From assembly GCF_910592395.1 (NCBI RefSeq), contig NC_088314.1, positions 14,014,001 through 14,078,000 on the forward strand: a DNA stretch of 64,000 bases, in the 5' to 3' direction. This DNA is from Lineus longissimus (Eukaryota; Nemertea; Pilidiophora; Heteronemertea; Lineidae). The notes beneath the pieces are model-generated. The model searched no databases. It saw only the letters and a list, made by a program, of their open reading frames with translations, and was not told where the DNA came from. This document shows, one piece after another, positions 12,187 through 23,176 of this stretch (within the stretch, counting starts at the first letter, position 1; every line of letters starts with the position of its first letter). A program made the translations under genes and the position numbers.

Positions 12187-13393
12187 ATGGAAGCAAACGG
12201 TGAAGATGTAGACATTGCAGAACCTTTACCAAAAAGGCGTAGAAGTTCCAGCATCAAAGAAAAACAGGCAAACGTCCGTGATTTCAACACCGCATTGGAA
12301 AATGGTACAGTAGCCCACCGACTGGAATTCGCGGAGAGGGTTCCGGATTCCGGAGGAGACATTTTGAAAAGGGGATTTAGAGCAATTAGGACATAACCAG
12401 CGACAAAACAATGGTAAAGCGCGTAAGAATAGAGCGAAGAATGTCGGAACCTGGACAGAAGTTGAGGACCAAGCCCATGAATGGATTTTGGAACAGAGGG
12501 GGAAAAGCCTCCCAGTGACTGTACAGGACATTCAGGAGAAAGCGTTAGAATTGTTTGCAGCCAGGTGGGACAATCTCACTTTATGAAGAAAAAGGACATT
12601 TCATATCGCAAGACTAATCAGAACACCACGACCCTTCCCGCTGATGAGACTGCTCGAGTGAAAGTGTTTCTGAACGAGTTGCAGACACCATTTAAGGGAT
12701 CGAAATTGAATTTCGTTTCTCGTTTAATACGGATGAAACATTCCTACTGTTTGACTGTCGCCTCTGCCAGTGGGGGCAAGATTCCAGCTGATGTAACATT
12801 CCCTCGCCGTGGATCTGTGCGAAAGATTGCTGAACTCGACAACCAGAACCTCCCGGCTATTGTTAAAGTTAAGTCCTCGCAAACTGGATGTTTGAAAGAA
12901 GAGACAATGGGACATTGGTTGGATGAGGTCTTTCAGCCACATATCGATTCTGAACGCTGCGTGCTATTTTTGCTTCTGGTTGACCGATATCGGGTCCACA
13001 GAACTGAAAAGTTTGGATTGAGCGTCACAGAGATAGGGGGATTATTGACTTCATTCCGGCCGGCTGCACATCACTCGTACAGCCACTTAACGCTGCAGTC
13101 ATGAAATCCTTTAAGAACAACGCAAAAACACAATGGAAATCCTGGAAATCATGGAAAATACGACACACGGATGACGATGGCATGTGTCCTCCAGTACAAC
13201 TGTAAGATGTGGTAAACATTGTCAGCAATGCCTGGGAATCCGTGGAACTCCGAGTAATTCTGGACGGCTATGAAGCGTCGTTCTGACCATAGGAAATTGA
13301 CAACGAGCCAGCAATGGGTGACGACGACGACGACGAGGAAAAGGATGGACTTGACTTTGTAGACATGGACGACGAACTGATACATGAGTAATT
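12187..13393 (+). pseudogene. pogo/Tigger-type transposase, broken
   Basis: Segments in order: an N-terminal region with PLPKRRRSSSIKEKQANV; a CENPB-like helix-turn-helix (about 12,450-12,560) with HEWILEQRGKSLPV; then DDE-nuclease blocks including KEETMGHWLDEVF, LLLVDRYRVH, and a block resembling the usual proline-rich stretch before the last catalytic residue (about 13,050-13,190). The end is acidic (GDDDDDEEKDGLDF) and stops at 13,393, as is common in this family. The blocks lie in at least three frames with internal stops, so the gene is dead. Frames at 12,481-13,104 are only pieces of it. Confidence 0.7.
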
Positions 13394-13859
13394 GTGACAG
13401 AATATCATGTATCACAATAAAATACGGAGAAAATAAAGGGAATAATTAGGTTAACAGGTCGTTGTTATTATTCTTAGTTTCTAACTTTTTTAAAACCTGA
13501 TAAATACAATCAAAAATATTAATTTCGCGTAACATTGTCTAAACAGTGTCGCTTTTCAAAGCTTGAGGTCACCAAACACATCTCCAGGACTTCAAATCAC
13601 CCTTAACGATCAATTGACCCATTCATTCCTGGCAGCATTGAATTCATGTTAAATCCGTGTTGATTTCGTAAAAGCCAAACCATGAGTTCGATGGCAGGCC
13701 TACATGTTAATCATGCATGTAGGATTACCCAAAATCACGATTCCAACCAATGAGGTCTGACGAGAATTTGTTTAGGGGCTAACGGCCCTAACCTGGTTGA
13801 ATATCCATATGAATAGACATCATATATGTTGTATTGGGCGGTATTGAGCGGTATTATCA
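13394..13859. other. Non-coding DNA downstream of pogo remnant
   Basis: AT-rich sequence with no recognised gene or repeat family. It might hold the pogo 3' end, but no matching inverted repeat was found. Confidence 0.5.
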
Positions 13860-15118
13860 ACCTGGCGCCTATATCATAACGATTTTTAATGAGGTTCCAT
13901 TATGATACTTTAATGGAAGGATTTAAATCCACGGTAATGTCACGTCATTAAATACTTTCATATAGCGTTTTTATCGTGTCATTCCATTAACTTTAGCAGC
14001 CCTTCGAATCGAAGGTGTACCATTATGATAATGCATAAAAATATGTTCAAACGCGGTTTGCGATTTTGTGCTTGTACCGTAATTAGCGGATCTGGATATA
14101 GGAATGTACCCGTCTACCACGATATTTTGATGTGAAATTGCTACCCTCTATTAGTTTTAACCGGAGCAACCGATAGATGAAAAATCTCAGTGCCACAGAA
14201 ATTTGGTGACAGACATTTTGATACGAAGTGGTGAACTCCGTATCAAAACGACCTTCTGATATGAGTCCTGTCTGAGATTAAGGATAGCAAGGCACAGACG
14301 GCAATGGATCCTTTTTAGAATAGACATGCAAGTACTCAGTTATTATCAACCAAATACAAACAAACTTTGAACAAGATGTAATTTGTGGGCATAGACTGCA
14401 AAGAAATTGAAAATAGCAAAGGAAAAGAAATCATCCCGATGTTGTGGGCAACGCTAAGCCGGTTCTAGTTGAATTATATTCCTTCTAGAATGTTAATAAT
14501 GAAACTAATAAATAGATCAATGATATTTTTTGGCCAATTTAATTATTAGTTAATTGAATTAAAAAAACTATATTTTAGAATGATTTTGGTAACGACTTAA
14601 TCAATTGTTTGGAACCAACTGAAATTTATTCAGTTATATCATCAGGTGTATTTTGTAAATTCGTCCCGTCCCGTCTATAACTGACCAAAATAAATACTAT
14701 TAAATATTCTACCCGAGTAATGACAAAAGGCCTACCTTTGCCTGCCCCGACTGACCCCACACCAACATACACTCAGATGGCCGCTTTTACGTATTTTAGC
14801 CGCACAACCGCTGTTATAACAATATGTAAACAGTTTCTCAAGCGTTCGCGATAGTCTCCACGTTTCAGATGCTTACATTCGCATCGAAAATCCGGTATAT
14901 GGGTCGGCTAAAGGAACCCCAACCTTCCATTAGATTTAAAGCTGCCCTATTAGTAAAAGACAGGATAAAAGCACTACCTGAAACGCTGCTAAATGTTACC
15001 ATTAACCTAGATATTTTAAAGGTACCTTCTTGATATGCCCTGCCCTTAAAGTGACCGTCATCAAGATGCCATTAGCACTAATGGAACTATATCATGATTT
15101 ATGATATAGGCGCCTGGT
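13860..15118. repeat. Candidate 1.25 kb foldback element
   Basis: GGCGCCTATATCATAA near 13,863 is matched inverted at about 15,098-15,113. Looser similarity continues inward (TTCCATTA in both arms). No open frame of interest lies between them. It may be a non-autonomous DNA transposon; no convincing target duplication was seen. Confidence 0.4.
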
Positions 15119-16124
15119 CTTATAGAGCCAAGTTGAGAGTATTTCCATTTCACTGTTTTTGGTATATTTGATGTCGAAACTTCACAGCAGTACATCCAAT
15201 TTTCCGCAAAATTATTCCTAAATATGATAAAAATGTGTTTTTGGAAGAGTCCTCAGCAATAAAGCCATCAAATTGTTTTGAAAAAAATCACAAAAGCTAC
15301 CTTTTTTCGCAGTATTTTACTCCGCTTATCCTTCATCAAATTCGATGCAATTTACTTCCTTGTGTATATCGTCATCTCTTCTGGCGAACCAACACACATA
15401 TCGCTCACATCATAAACGAACAACCCGTCAATTAAGGGTATTCACAAACAAAGATTTTCCAAATTGCCCGTATATATATTATGTCCCTTTGCATCCAAAA
15501 ACACCCAAACAGCAATGCATGCCCAGTATGACAAATTCCTAATTTGCATCTCATTGCGCATGCCCACATCCCCCGACGCTACTGTCGGGCAGTTTCCGTA
15601 TTAAGTAGACTGTTGATAGTTTACTACTATGTCATCATGGGCACTAAAAATATTTTTGCTGAAAAACAGTCTTATCACCTGATTTTTCTGGTTTTTTAAA
15701 TAGATTTCTGCTGGCATTTGATAGCTAACAATATTTGGAATTCAAATCGGGCGAGGGTACAAGACAAACCTAGAAGTTTGGGTGTATCAGTTAGAATACT
15801 GAAGGTTCAAGTGTTGCCTATCTTTGTCAGTAATTTTTTCAGAATGGCAATTTCGTCATTCTTCAATGTTCGGTGACTATAATTCTTCCACTTGGTCCTA
15901 GATTAAACAAATTTGGCTATTATGCAATTATCTATACTGAATTTCTATTCAATGTTGTGGGGGGGGGGGGGGGGGGATGGGATTATGTTCCATGATGATT
16001 CCATAATCATCGCGGGTAAAATTTTAACATTTTTAGACCCCCATGAAAAACCAGTTTATCAGTTGTGTCAAACTTTTGAATTATGATAGTTGCATTCTAC
16101 ACATCATGAATAGTAAAAGGAAAT
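15119..16124. other. Non-coding stretch with a poly-G run
   Basis: No supported gene. The open frames at 15,235-15,435 and 15,345-15,542 overlap one another and show no family motif. A poly-G run lies at about 15,958-15,976. Confidence 0.5.
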
Positions 16125-16735
16125 AATTCTATTTCTGTAACATCATTTTTGGGAAGTTCTAATTTACCGTCGCGTGGTGCGGTTCGGAATATTCCGATGA
16201 TAACCGAAGCAACTGACCAATAAGAGGGTTTGTTTTCATTCACATCAAGCACGTGGCCTAGAAATCTTGTGTTTGGGAATAAATTGAATGAAGTTTTTTG
16301 AAGCGAGATCACGCTGACCCCCCCCCCCCCCCCCCCCCCACCACCACCACCACCAGAAAAACAACAACAACAGCCTGTGCCTGAATTGAGATCCCGGATA
16401 ATAAGACTTTAAGTTACTTGCCCCTAATACATTAATAAAGATATAATACATATGTAATTATAGGACAGTGATTGCACACCCCATTCCCATCCTACCCCAC
16501 CCTACCCAACACTTAACACGGGCACTAACCAGGCAGGTTAACTTTACTCTCTCATTCATGACCACATCTTGCGCAGGATATTTGCGCAGGAAATTTCTCG
16601 CCCAGGAGCCTGGTTTGTCTCAGCACCAATAATGGCGCTCCTCACTTCCGAAGTTGAATTATGATAATGAGCCGCACCACGCGACGGTAAATTGGAACTT
16701 CCTGTATTCCCATATAATACAGAAACAAAATCACA
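16125..16735. repeat. Candidate 0.6 kb foldback/MITE
   Basis: A 34-bp arm starting GGAAGTTCTAATTTACCGTC near 16,153 is repeated inverted near 16,673-16,706 with two substitutions; weaker similarity extends outward (TTTCTGTA). The interior contains a poly-C run and a CCA repeat (16,319-16,352), which explains the glycine/tryptophan-rich frame on the other strand. Confidence 0.5.
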
Positions 16736-16875
16736 ACTTGAGTTCGCATAGTTAATGCTAATAACAGGTTACCATGGCAACCATTTTGGGAATGATCCTA
16801 TCATCAGAGTTGGGTAAACCCAGGTACTCACCATATTGAAGGATTTCTTTTATTTGGGCAATAAATATTTATTTA

Positions 16876-16913
16876 TAGTTTCACCATCGTGTTAAAACAC
16901 GATGGTGAAACTA
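16876..16913. repeat. Perfect 38-bp palindrome
   Basis: Arms of 18 bp (TAGTTTCACCATCGTGTT and its exact complement) are separated by AA. It could form a stable hairpin or cruciform. No adjoining gene explains it. Confidence 0.85.
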
Positions 16914-18849
16914 AGAAAATTGTGAAAGTTAAAAAACCTTTTGTGCAACCTTGCATTGAAATGTACACACCTCAACAAAAGAAAGTCCCCCACCCCCTAA
17001 ACAAACTATCATAGCGCCCAAACCGTTTCCTTTGCAAAAACACATCTTTGAGGGAGTCTCTCCTAACATTGTTCTGAGGTGTGTTCAAATTTCAACATCA
17101 TATCATTTATGTTTAAAAACTTGCAAAGAGAACAAAAAAGTACTGTTTTCGAAATTCGAAAAAAAAACTCATTTTGGGGCTTTGTTTTGCAAACTGTTAG
17201 TTCGAAGTAATTCAGACTAAGCATTTCGTTTACTGGCTCTGTGTCACTTTTATTTGAATGTATTGCGAAAATGGACTGAAAATGACTTCCCTGGAAAGGT
17301 GTACCTCCACACCTCACTAGAAGATTTCATAGCCAGTTAGTCAATGCAACATCAGTAATACTTGGTGCAAATAAAGAGTCGGCCAAACATGGATTTGGGT
17401 TGGAGTTTTTGTGAATTTTGAAAACAGCTTTTTCATTCTCATCGCAGTTTCTCAAGCATAAATGGTGATATGAGGTTAAAATTCGGAACACACGTTAGAA
17501 ACAAGACTACCGCTAAGTTGCGCTGTAGCAATCGAAACAGTTTGGCAGCTATGATAGTTTGTTTTGGTATGAATAAGGTTAAACGCGTGCAATAACAGCA
17601 GTGTACATGGCGGCAAAAGTGTCCAAAATTAGAAAATATGGTATGTTGGTTAGACATTAATTTGACGTCACCGACCGACAAATATTTAAGGTGCATTACC
17701 AAATTCAACTTACGCTTACATACCCAACATGAGTTTAATTCCGAGTCGTAGTAAATTCTAGGCTGGTGGAAAGGTTCCTTCATCAAAAAAGGCAACCGAA
17801 CTTTCTGAATAGTCTCACTTTCCTACTTGATTTCATACGCAGTTGAACCATAAACTGTCTAGAATTTACGTCCAACTATAATACACTGTTTGTTGCATGA
17901 AGTAGTATTCGTGAAGTCCTTTGATCAGTGCCTTGACCCCCCCCCCCCCCCCCAACGGTCCACAACCCATATTTTTTCTCGAGTACCCAATCGAATCTAA
18001 AATTAGGGCAGGAAGTGCAATTAGTGGCAAGTTGTGCCATTAAATTGGCGAAAAGCTACAAAAACACAGATTTATCTACTTAATATCCAGGACAGCTTCA
18101 TCAATATAAACCTATTATAGGTGTGTTAAAGCTACCATCCAGAAATACCAACCAGCAAAGCCACGTCGAGTGCCATAGAACAGGAAATATTAGCGGTTGA
18201 ATCTCCCTGTGCTTTCAATTTATTTGCTGTCGTCTGCTAGCCGCTTCGGTAATCATAGCGGACAGTGTTTGTGGACACTGTCCGAATCCCCACACTATAA
18301 TGGAGTTGTCCTCTGAAGAGAACAGTTCTAAAATTCCGAAAGTGCCAGGCCAAGTTGCATCAATTTAGCAGGCGAGGCAATTAGTGAAATTCTTTGTTAT
18401 TTTAGATAGTCGAAGTGGGATGTGGCATCCATTAGACTATTGTATTGTTGGATCGAACTGTCCTAATCTATCGGTACAGTTGAACAGTTCTAGGCCTGAA
18501 CAGTTCTGGCACTGTTCAATTCAACAACCAAACTCACAACAGGCTGAATTGCATCTGTTGAGATATCGCGTCGATGAGGTCATATCTCCCTTGTTGGGAT
18601 ATAGCTAACGTGCATCTGAATAATCCACTGTAAATGTCTCCAACTGATTTATCCCCAACAACGAGAGCAGCAATTTAAATTGTAATGTCGGATAATGATC
18701 CTTTGCAGCCAATGCATGGCCGAAAGAACTCACGGTTGGTAAAGATATTGGTTTACCCTTGTTACAAAACATAAACAAGCTTAAGGCCCTCCAATTACAG
18801 TGTTGGAGGGGTAAACTCGGATAAAGATAATCTTCTTCTTCTGCGTTCA
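16914..18849. other. Long non-coding stretch
   Basis: No supported gene. Frames at 17,032-17,220, 17,439-17,795 and 18,384-18,608 lack recognisable motifs. A poly-C run lies at 17,937-17,954. A short inverted repeat, CGGACAGTGT then ACACTGTCCG, lies at about 18,259-18,284. Confidence 0.5.
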
Positions 18850-19535
18850 GATTTTCAAAACCATTATAACCTCAAGTCGTGCGCCGCGACAAAATCGGCT
18901 GTTTGTTGCAGGTCTTCGGCTGTTCCCCATAGCTTAGTTTTCAGTGACAATGGGTCCGGCCAAAATTCCTGTCTTCTTTTCATCAAGGGCAGTCCTGCAG
19001 AATGTGCCTTGGCGTTTAGTCGCCAAGTCCACATTCGCAGGAAGCAGTTGGATGGAGCCCAAGTCTCTTCAGGTGCTGGTGGAGTTTGCAGTGCCCTGTA
19101 CGGAGTCGATAGATGGAGACTTGGCCTTTTCTGTCAAGTTAGTGGATGCTGTCTTTCCATGGCTGGTACCCGTCAGTGTCGCCTCTCCATTGGTTTTTCA
19201 GCTTCGTCTTGAGTAATGTTTTTGATTCCCGGTAGGTCATTTTGGTTTTTGTTTGGTGCTGCTTGCTACCTTCCTTCGCCAATTGATCTGCTCGTTCATT
19301 TCCTGGTACTCCTACGTGAGCTGGTATCCATTGGAGGACTACTCTTCTGTCTTAAAGAAGACTACTTAGGTTCTTCAGTAGATTCTCCGTCAGTTGGTCT
19401 GATGTTGCAGTCATAAGGGCCTGTAATGCGGACAGAGAGTCGGTCAGCAGGACGAGATTGTCTCCTACATCTTCTTTGGTGGTGATCAGATAGTCAGTTG
19501 TGGTGTTGATATTCTTGCGTTTCAGCCTCGTCATC
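18850..19535 (-). pseudogene. Non-LTR retrotransposon 3' fragment (RNase H and C-terminal zinc region)
   Basis: The minus-strand frame 19,534-19,352 reads LLTDSLSALQALM, an RNase H motif common in jockey-like and related non-LTR elements. Further down the minus strand, in other frames, are a cysteine/histidine-bearing segment (about 19,090-18,990) and a WPDPLSL-like end near 18,950, which resemble the usual polyprotein C-terminus. Frames are broken and no endonuclease or RT part remains, so it is a 5'-truncated dead copy. Confidence 0.55.
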
Positions 19536-19825
19536 GGTTCTTTAGGATAAAGATAATCAAGGCGGGTCTAACCCCCCTTCAAAATGAATTAATCTTTTGT
19601 CTGTTCTTTTGTGTCGCCATTTCCTCTCCAGGTAAGCACGTATTTTTTTAAGGCAAATCGATACCTTTACCAACCGTGGAATTTGGATATCCATGTTGCC
19701 AAAGTGCAGACAGCAGCCTCGACAAAAATTTATTTTATTTCCTACATTACGGATTAATGTCTTGTCAACAATTCAGATGACTTAGATTTTGTAGGCATAT
19801 CTCTAGTAATTTACAATTAAAGCAG
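19536..19825. other. Non-coding spacer
   Basis: No gene seen. A GGATAAAGATAATC motif at about 19,548 also occurs near 18,820, so the two may bracket the retrotransposon fragment. Confidence 0.4.
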
Positions 19826-20219
19826 CCCATCCACGTGCAATATTATTGTGCAATATTCCGGGTTGTGCAATATCATTAACCATCTACCTTACACAATATA
19901 TTGGGTAAAATTCGATTTCACGCAATTCCTCGAGCAGCCATTCATTAGTAAAGTCGTGTCGTCGGGCGAACCAGCTTTTCATCCAGACTCGCGAGGTTTT
20001 CCTTTTCTTCTTCTTCTTTTTTCAAATGCAAATTCAATAGCTGGAGATAATGCTGTGTCACTGTCGATGCCCGGCTCCATAGCATGTGCTAAAGAAAGGC
20101 GTCTTCCGAGCAAATGACCCCAATAAATTATACCATACTATTGAATCGATCGTGCCCGAATAATTTTTCAATATCATTAAATCAATATTATTGGCACAAT
20201 AAAAATGCACGTGGATGGG
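19826..20219. repeat. Candidate 394-bp MITE
   Basis: The left end CCCATCCACGTGCAATATTA and the reverse complement of the right end agree over about 26 bp with two mismatches. The interior has no convincing coding sequence. Confidence 0.6.
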
Positions 20220-20454
20220 TCACTATTGGTGAGTTTGACCCCTGTGACGGTGAAACGTTGGTAAAATCAACAATCCAGGTGATACGATTTCTAAGATGAG
20301 CACCTTGAGCAGTTAGGTCATCGGGAAAACGAAATACATTCGAATCTGGCCCAAGCGGTTACAAAACGTGTCGTGCTCTGTTTACCATACTACCAGACGA
20401 ATGAAGAAGCGGTGGAAACTCGTGTGTAACCCCCCCCCCTTGGAAGGTGAGTTC

Positions 20455-20700
20455 ATTTTTCACGGTTGCTTTTATGTTACTTTTTCGGTTGAATCACTTA
20501 ATCGGGAGATGGTGTGTCACCTAAACGGTTGAGACGTGGGGCACCTGATCGGTCGATTTTGTGTCACTAATTCAGTTAGGTCACATAATCGGTTGATTTT
20601 GTGTCACTTTTTCGGTTAGGTCGCTTCATCGGTTGATTTTAATTGTGTCACTTATTCGGTTAGGTCACTTAATCGGGTGATGTCACCTAATTAGTTGTAA
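20455..20700. repeat. Degenerate minisatellite, GGTCACTTAATCGGTTGATT-type unit
   Basis: The phrases CGGTTAGGTCACTTAATCGG and TTGATTTTGTGTCACT recur about five to six times in direct orientation at roughly 40-50 bp spacing, with substitutions and small indels. Confidence 0.7.
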
Positions 20701-21776
20701 CAGGCCGTACCGGTCTAGTTCGTAAAAATTTATTAACCGTGATTAACCAATAACAGTGCTGTGCCGCGAATTACGGTAAGCCACAAGGCGATGACTTGGT
20801 TTTATTGTGCAACTCAAGAACCCAACTTCTGAAGAGTAGGCGAGTTTCCACTCGTGTACGTCCGTCATGAGGGTCTGTCGTGAAGGATACCTTGGGCAGG
20901 GAAATCGGTCAGACGCAAATTCATAAATGGGTGGAAGAAAGAAATTGAATAACTACTTCAAACTCGCACGGTGACGAAACATTGGTGTTGACAAAATGCC
21001 GCCATCTTGGATTTCGGCATCCTGCGATTCAGGTGTTTGATAATCCTACCTCATATACTGCGTCACCAGTTCAAACTGAAAGTCTTATCCAAACCTAAGT
21101 GCCGTCTTCTTTCATAAAACGGTTCATTTTATCAATAAATAACAATAACATGATCTTTGTAAATAAAACCTGGCACTTTCTGGTGTGTTTTAATGTGATT
21201 TTATGGAGAACTCTAAATTTTCGCATGCTTAGTGGTGATACGATAGCCGCTTTGCAAATAGTTTTTTTCACTTTTTTATATCCACGGTACTGCTTTTCAA
21301 TATGGTGCCAACTTACTAGTACCGTACTAGAGGCGTTGTAAGAAAAGAAATCAGTGCCTCTAGTGTCAAGATTGTGACGGCTTGAATTGATACTACCAAC
21401 CTCGCTTTCGGATCAGGTTACTCTTCTATTTCTTTACTACAAGCACAGTGCATTCGTGTCAGGTAAGCACACCTGCAATCGCCCCAAGCAATAACCACTA
21501 TTGAAGACCTGATCTTCCACTATATGGACGAGGGATTTCAGTGCGTGTCTCCTGTGAGACCCACGAGTGTATGTTAGTGTTGTCGAGATATGGACGTGCG
21601 GTAAAGAAAGGGAATGATCGGAGACTACCCTGCTCTTTTATTCCCCGCACGTTCCCCTTCTACACACCACGTCAATGGATGTAACTGTTTGTTAATTAAG
21701 GAAGTTCTTCAAAAAAGGATAACTTTGCAAATCGTAAAAACTGACAAAACCGTTAGACTTATGACCAAGTAATTGA
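20701..21776. other. Non-coding stretch
   Basis: No supported gene; the frame at 21,099-21,341 has no recognisable family features. Confidence 0.5.
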
Positions 21777-22082
21777 TATACTCTATCTCCGGAACTATAA
21801 CACCAGATAACTCCACCCTGAGCCAGTCAATTAATATCCACCATGACTTACAATTATGACCTGCTTATTTCTGGTTGATTGACGCATGAAATAAGACGTA
21901 AGAACGCTGTCGTAATCAACACTGACCATCCTAAGCGTAGACCTCAACTTCTGCTATTTGACCAGGTATGACTGATAGGCCTTGCCCTATAACAGGCTTT
22001 TGCTAGGGTCATGAATATTCACCCTTAAGGTGAACCTAGTGACTTTTCTTTGTCTGGTGTTATAGTTCTGGAGATGAGTATT
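21777..22082. repeat. Candidate 0.3 kb MITE
   Basis: CCGGAACTATAACACCAGA near 21,789 recurs inverted near 22,052-22,075 with one or two differences, enclosing a short AT-rich interior. It lies about 300 bp outside the Polinton left end. Confidence 0.5.
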
Positions 22083-22387
22083 TGCTCTTTTAGTGATATT
22101 ATTAATGTAAACATTTTTCTAGACGTGGGAACAACCGATAATGTAGTAACAGCCGTTCTGGGAGAGTTTATCGACGGTGAAAGATGGTATACGCACAACG
22201 ACGGTATATCGGTATGGACATGATGCTGAGTTTACTCACCGGGCCGAAACGAAGTGTTGGCAATGGCTATATCCTATGTGTGTAGCTCTTTGTACATGGC
22301 TGTATTAACAGAAATATTGTGTCGTTTCTTTAGAATTGATATTGAGGTTTCAGAATCCCTCCTCCATTGTAGTGATTGGGGCGGAGC

Positions 22388-22393
22388 CTCATT
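22388..22393. repeat. Polinton A target-site duplication, left copy (CTCATT)
   Basis: The six bases CTCATT directly precede the left terminal repeat and recur exactly at 46,687-46,692 after the right one. Six base pairs is the known duplication length for Polinton/Maverick integration. Confidence 0.9.
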
Positions 22394-22604
22394 AGAATAT
22401 ATGTATTGTGGTGGTAGGAATATAGGTATTTTGAAGCTATTTTGACAAAAGCCCTTACAGGCCTTTTTGTCTCAAATTAGCTTAGAAACCCCTAAGAACC
22501 AGACACCACAATACATATATTCTATCATTCATGAGATTCCCAGTGAAGCGTTGCAATGAAATGGTCAGTGAAATGGTGAGGGAATACTAGAGCTCAATGG
22601 GTTA
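22394..22604. repeat. Polinton A left terminal inverted repeat (211 bp)
   Basis: It matches the inverted right terminus with a single substitution (22,593), after which similarity stops. The outer 130 bp is itself an imperfect palindrome: the first 20 bases, AGAATATATGTATTGTGGTG, recur inverted at 22,504-22,523, and inner arms (AAGCTATTTTGACAAAAGCC region) also pair. Confidence 0.95.
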
Positions 22605-23176
22605 ATGTAATCATGACTTACTGTATTCCAACAGAAAGTACACGTCAATAGCTTTCCAAGGAAATATCCATTGAGAAATGGCAGAGAAATTGACCCTATT
22701 CCCATGCATGTGCCACACTGAATGAGATATCACATGACAGCTGTGACGCGCATAATCAATAGGCGCTCTTATTACCTTAAACAGATGTTACTTTTAAATA
22801 GGCATAAATATTATTGATCTAAATAGAAAGTTCAATAGCCTAGTGGGATAACATATGCTTACCACGCAGAATACCCGGGTTCGAGTCTGGCCTATGTCAA
22901 GCTTGTTTAGTTAGATGTTACAATGAAAGATGTCGCAATCGGTTCTGGTCAACAAGATGGTAGTTTGTGTTTGTACATAGCAACCATCCTTCTATCAGGG
23001 ATCGTTGTTAAGGACCAAAATGCGCATGACTGAATTGCTAATGAGAGCCGATCAATATTACAATAAAGAATAGATTATCAATTACCATATGTGGCATAAA
23101 GCCACGCTCCATGAATTTTAGAGGCCTTAATTTTGCCTGGAAAATGTAACATAATTTTACTAGTAAATAAATAGAA
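22605..23176. other. Polinton A left leader, non-coding except a tRNA-like segment
   Basis: 570 bp between the terminal repeat and the capsid gene with no open frame of note. The only structured piece seen is the tRNA-like segment at 22,829-22,898. Confidence 0.6.
22829..22898 (+). ncRNA. tRNA-like segment with pol III A and B boxes (possibly a tRNA pseudogene)
   Basis: TAGCCTAGTGG (22,836-22,846) fits the A-box pattern and GGTTCGAGTCT (22,878-22,888) fits the B box in all but the last base, at tRNA-like spacing. Between them an anticodon-arm-like stem surrounds the loop TTACCAC (22,859-22,865), which would place ACC as anticodon, with four of five stem pairs. The T stem is partly paired, but the acceptor ends do not pair, so a working tRNA is unlikely. 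It could be a tRNA-derived relic or a viral-style pol III transcript. Confidence 0.4.

Noticed and set aside
16245-16451. Minus-strand frame with long Trp and Gly runs
   Set aside because: It is a translation of a poly-C run and a CCA repeat; no gene signal.
22829-22898. Functional tRNA gene
   Set aside because: The acceptor stem does not pair and the anticodon would be the unusual ACC; kept only as tRNA-like.
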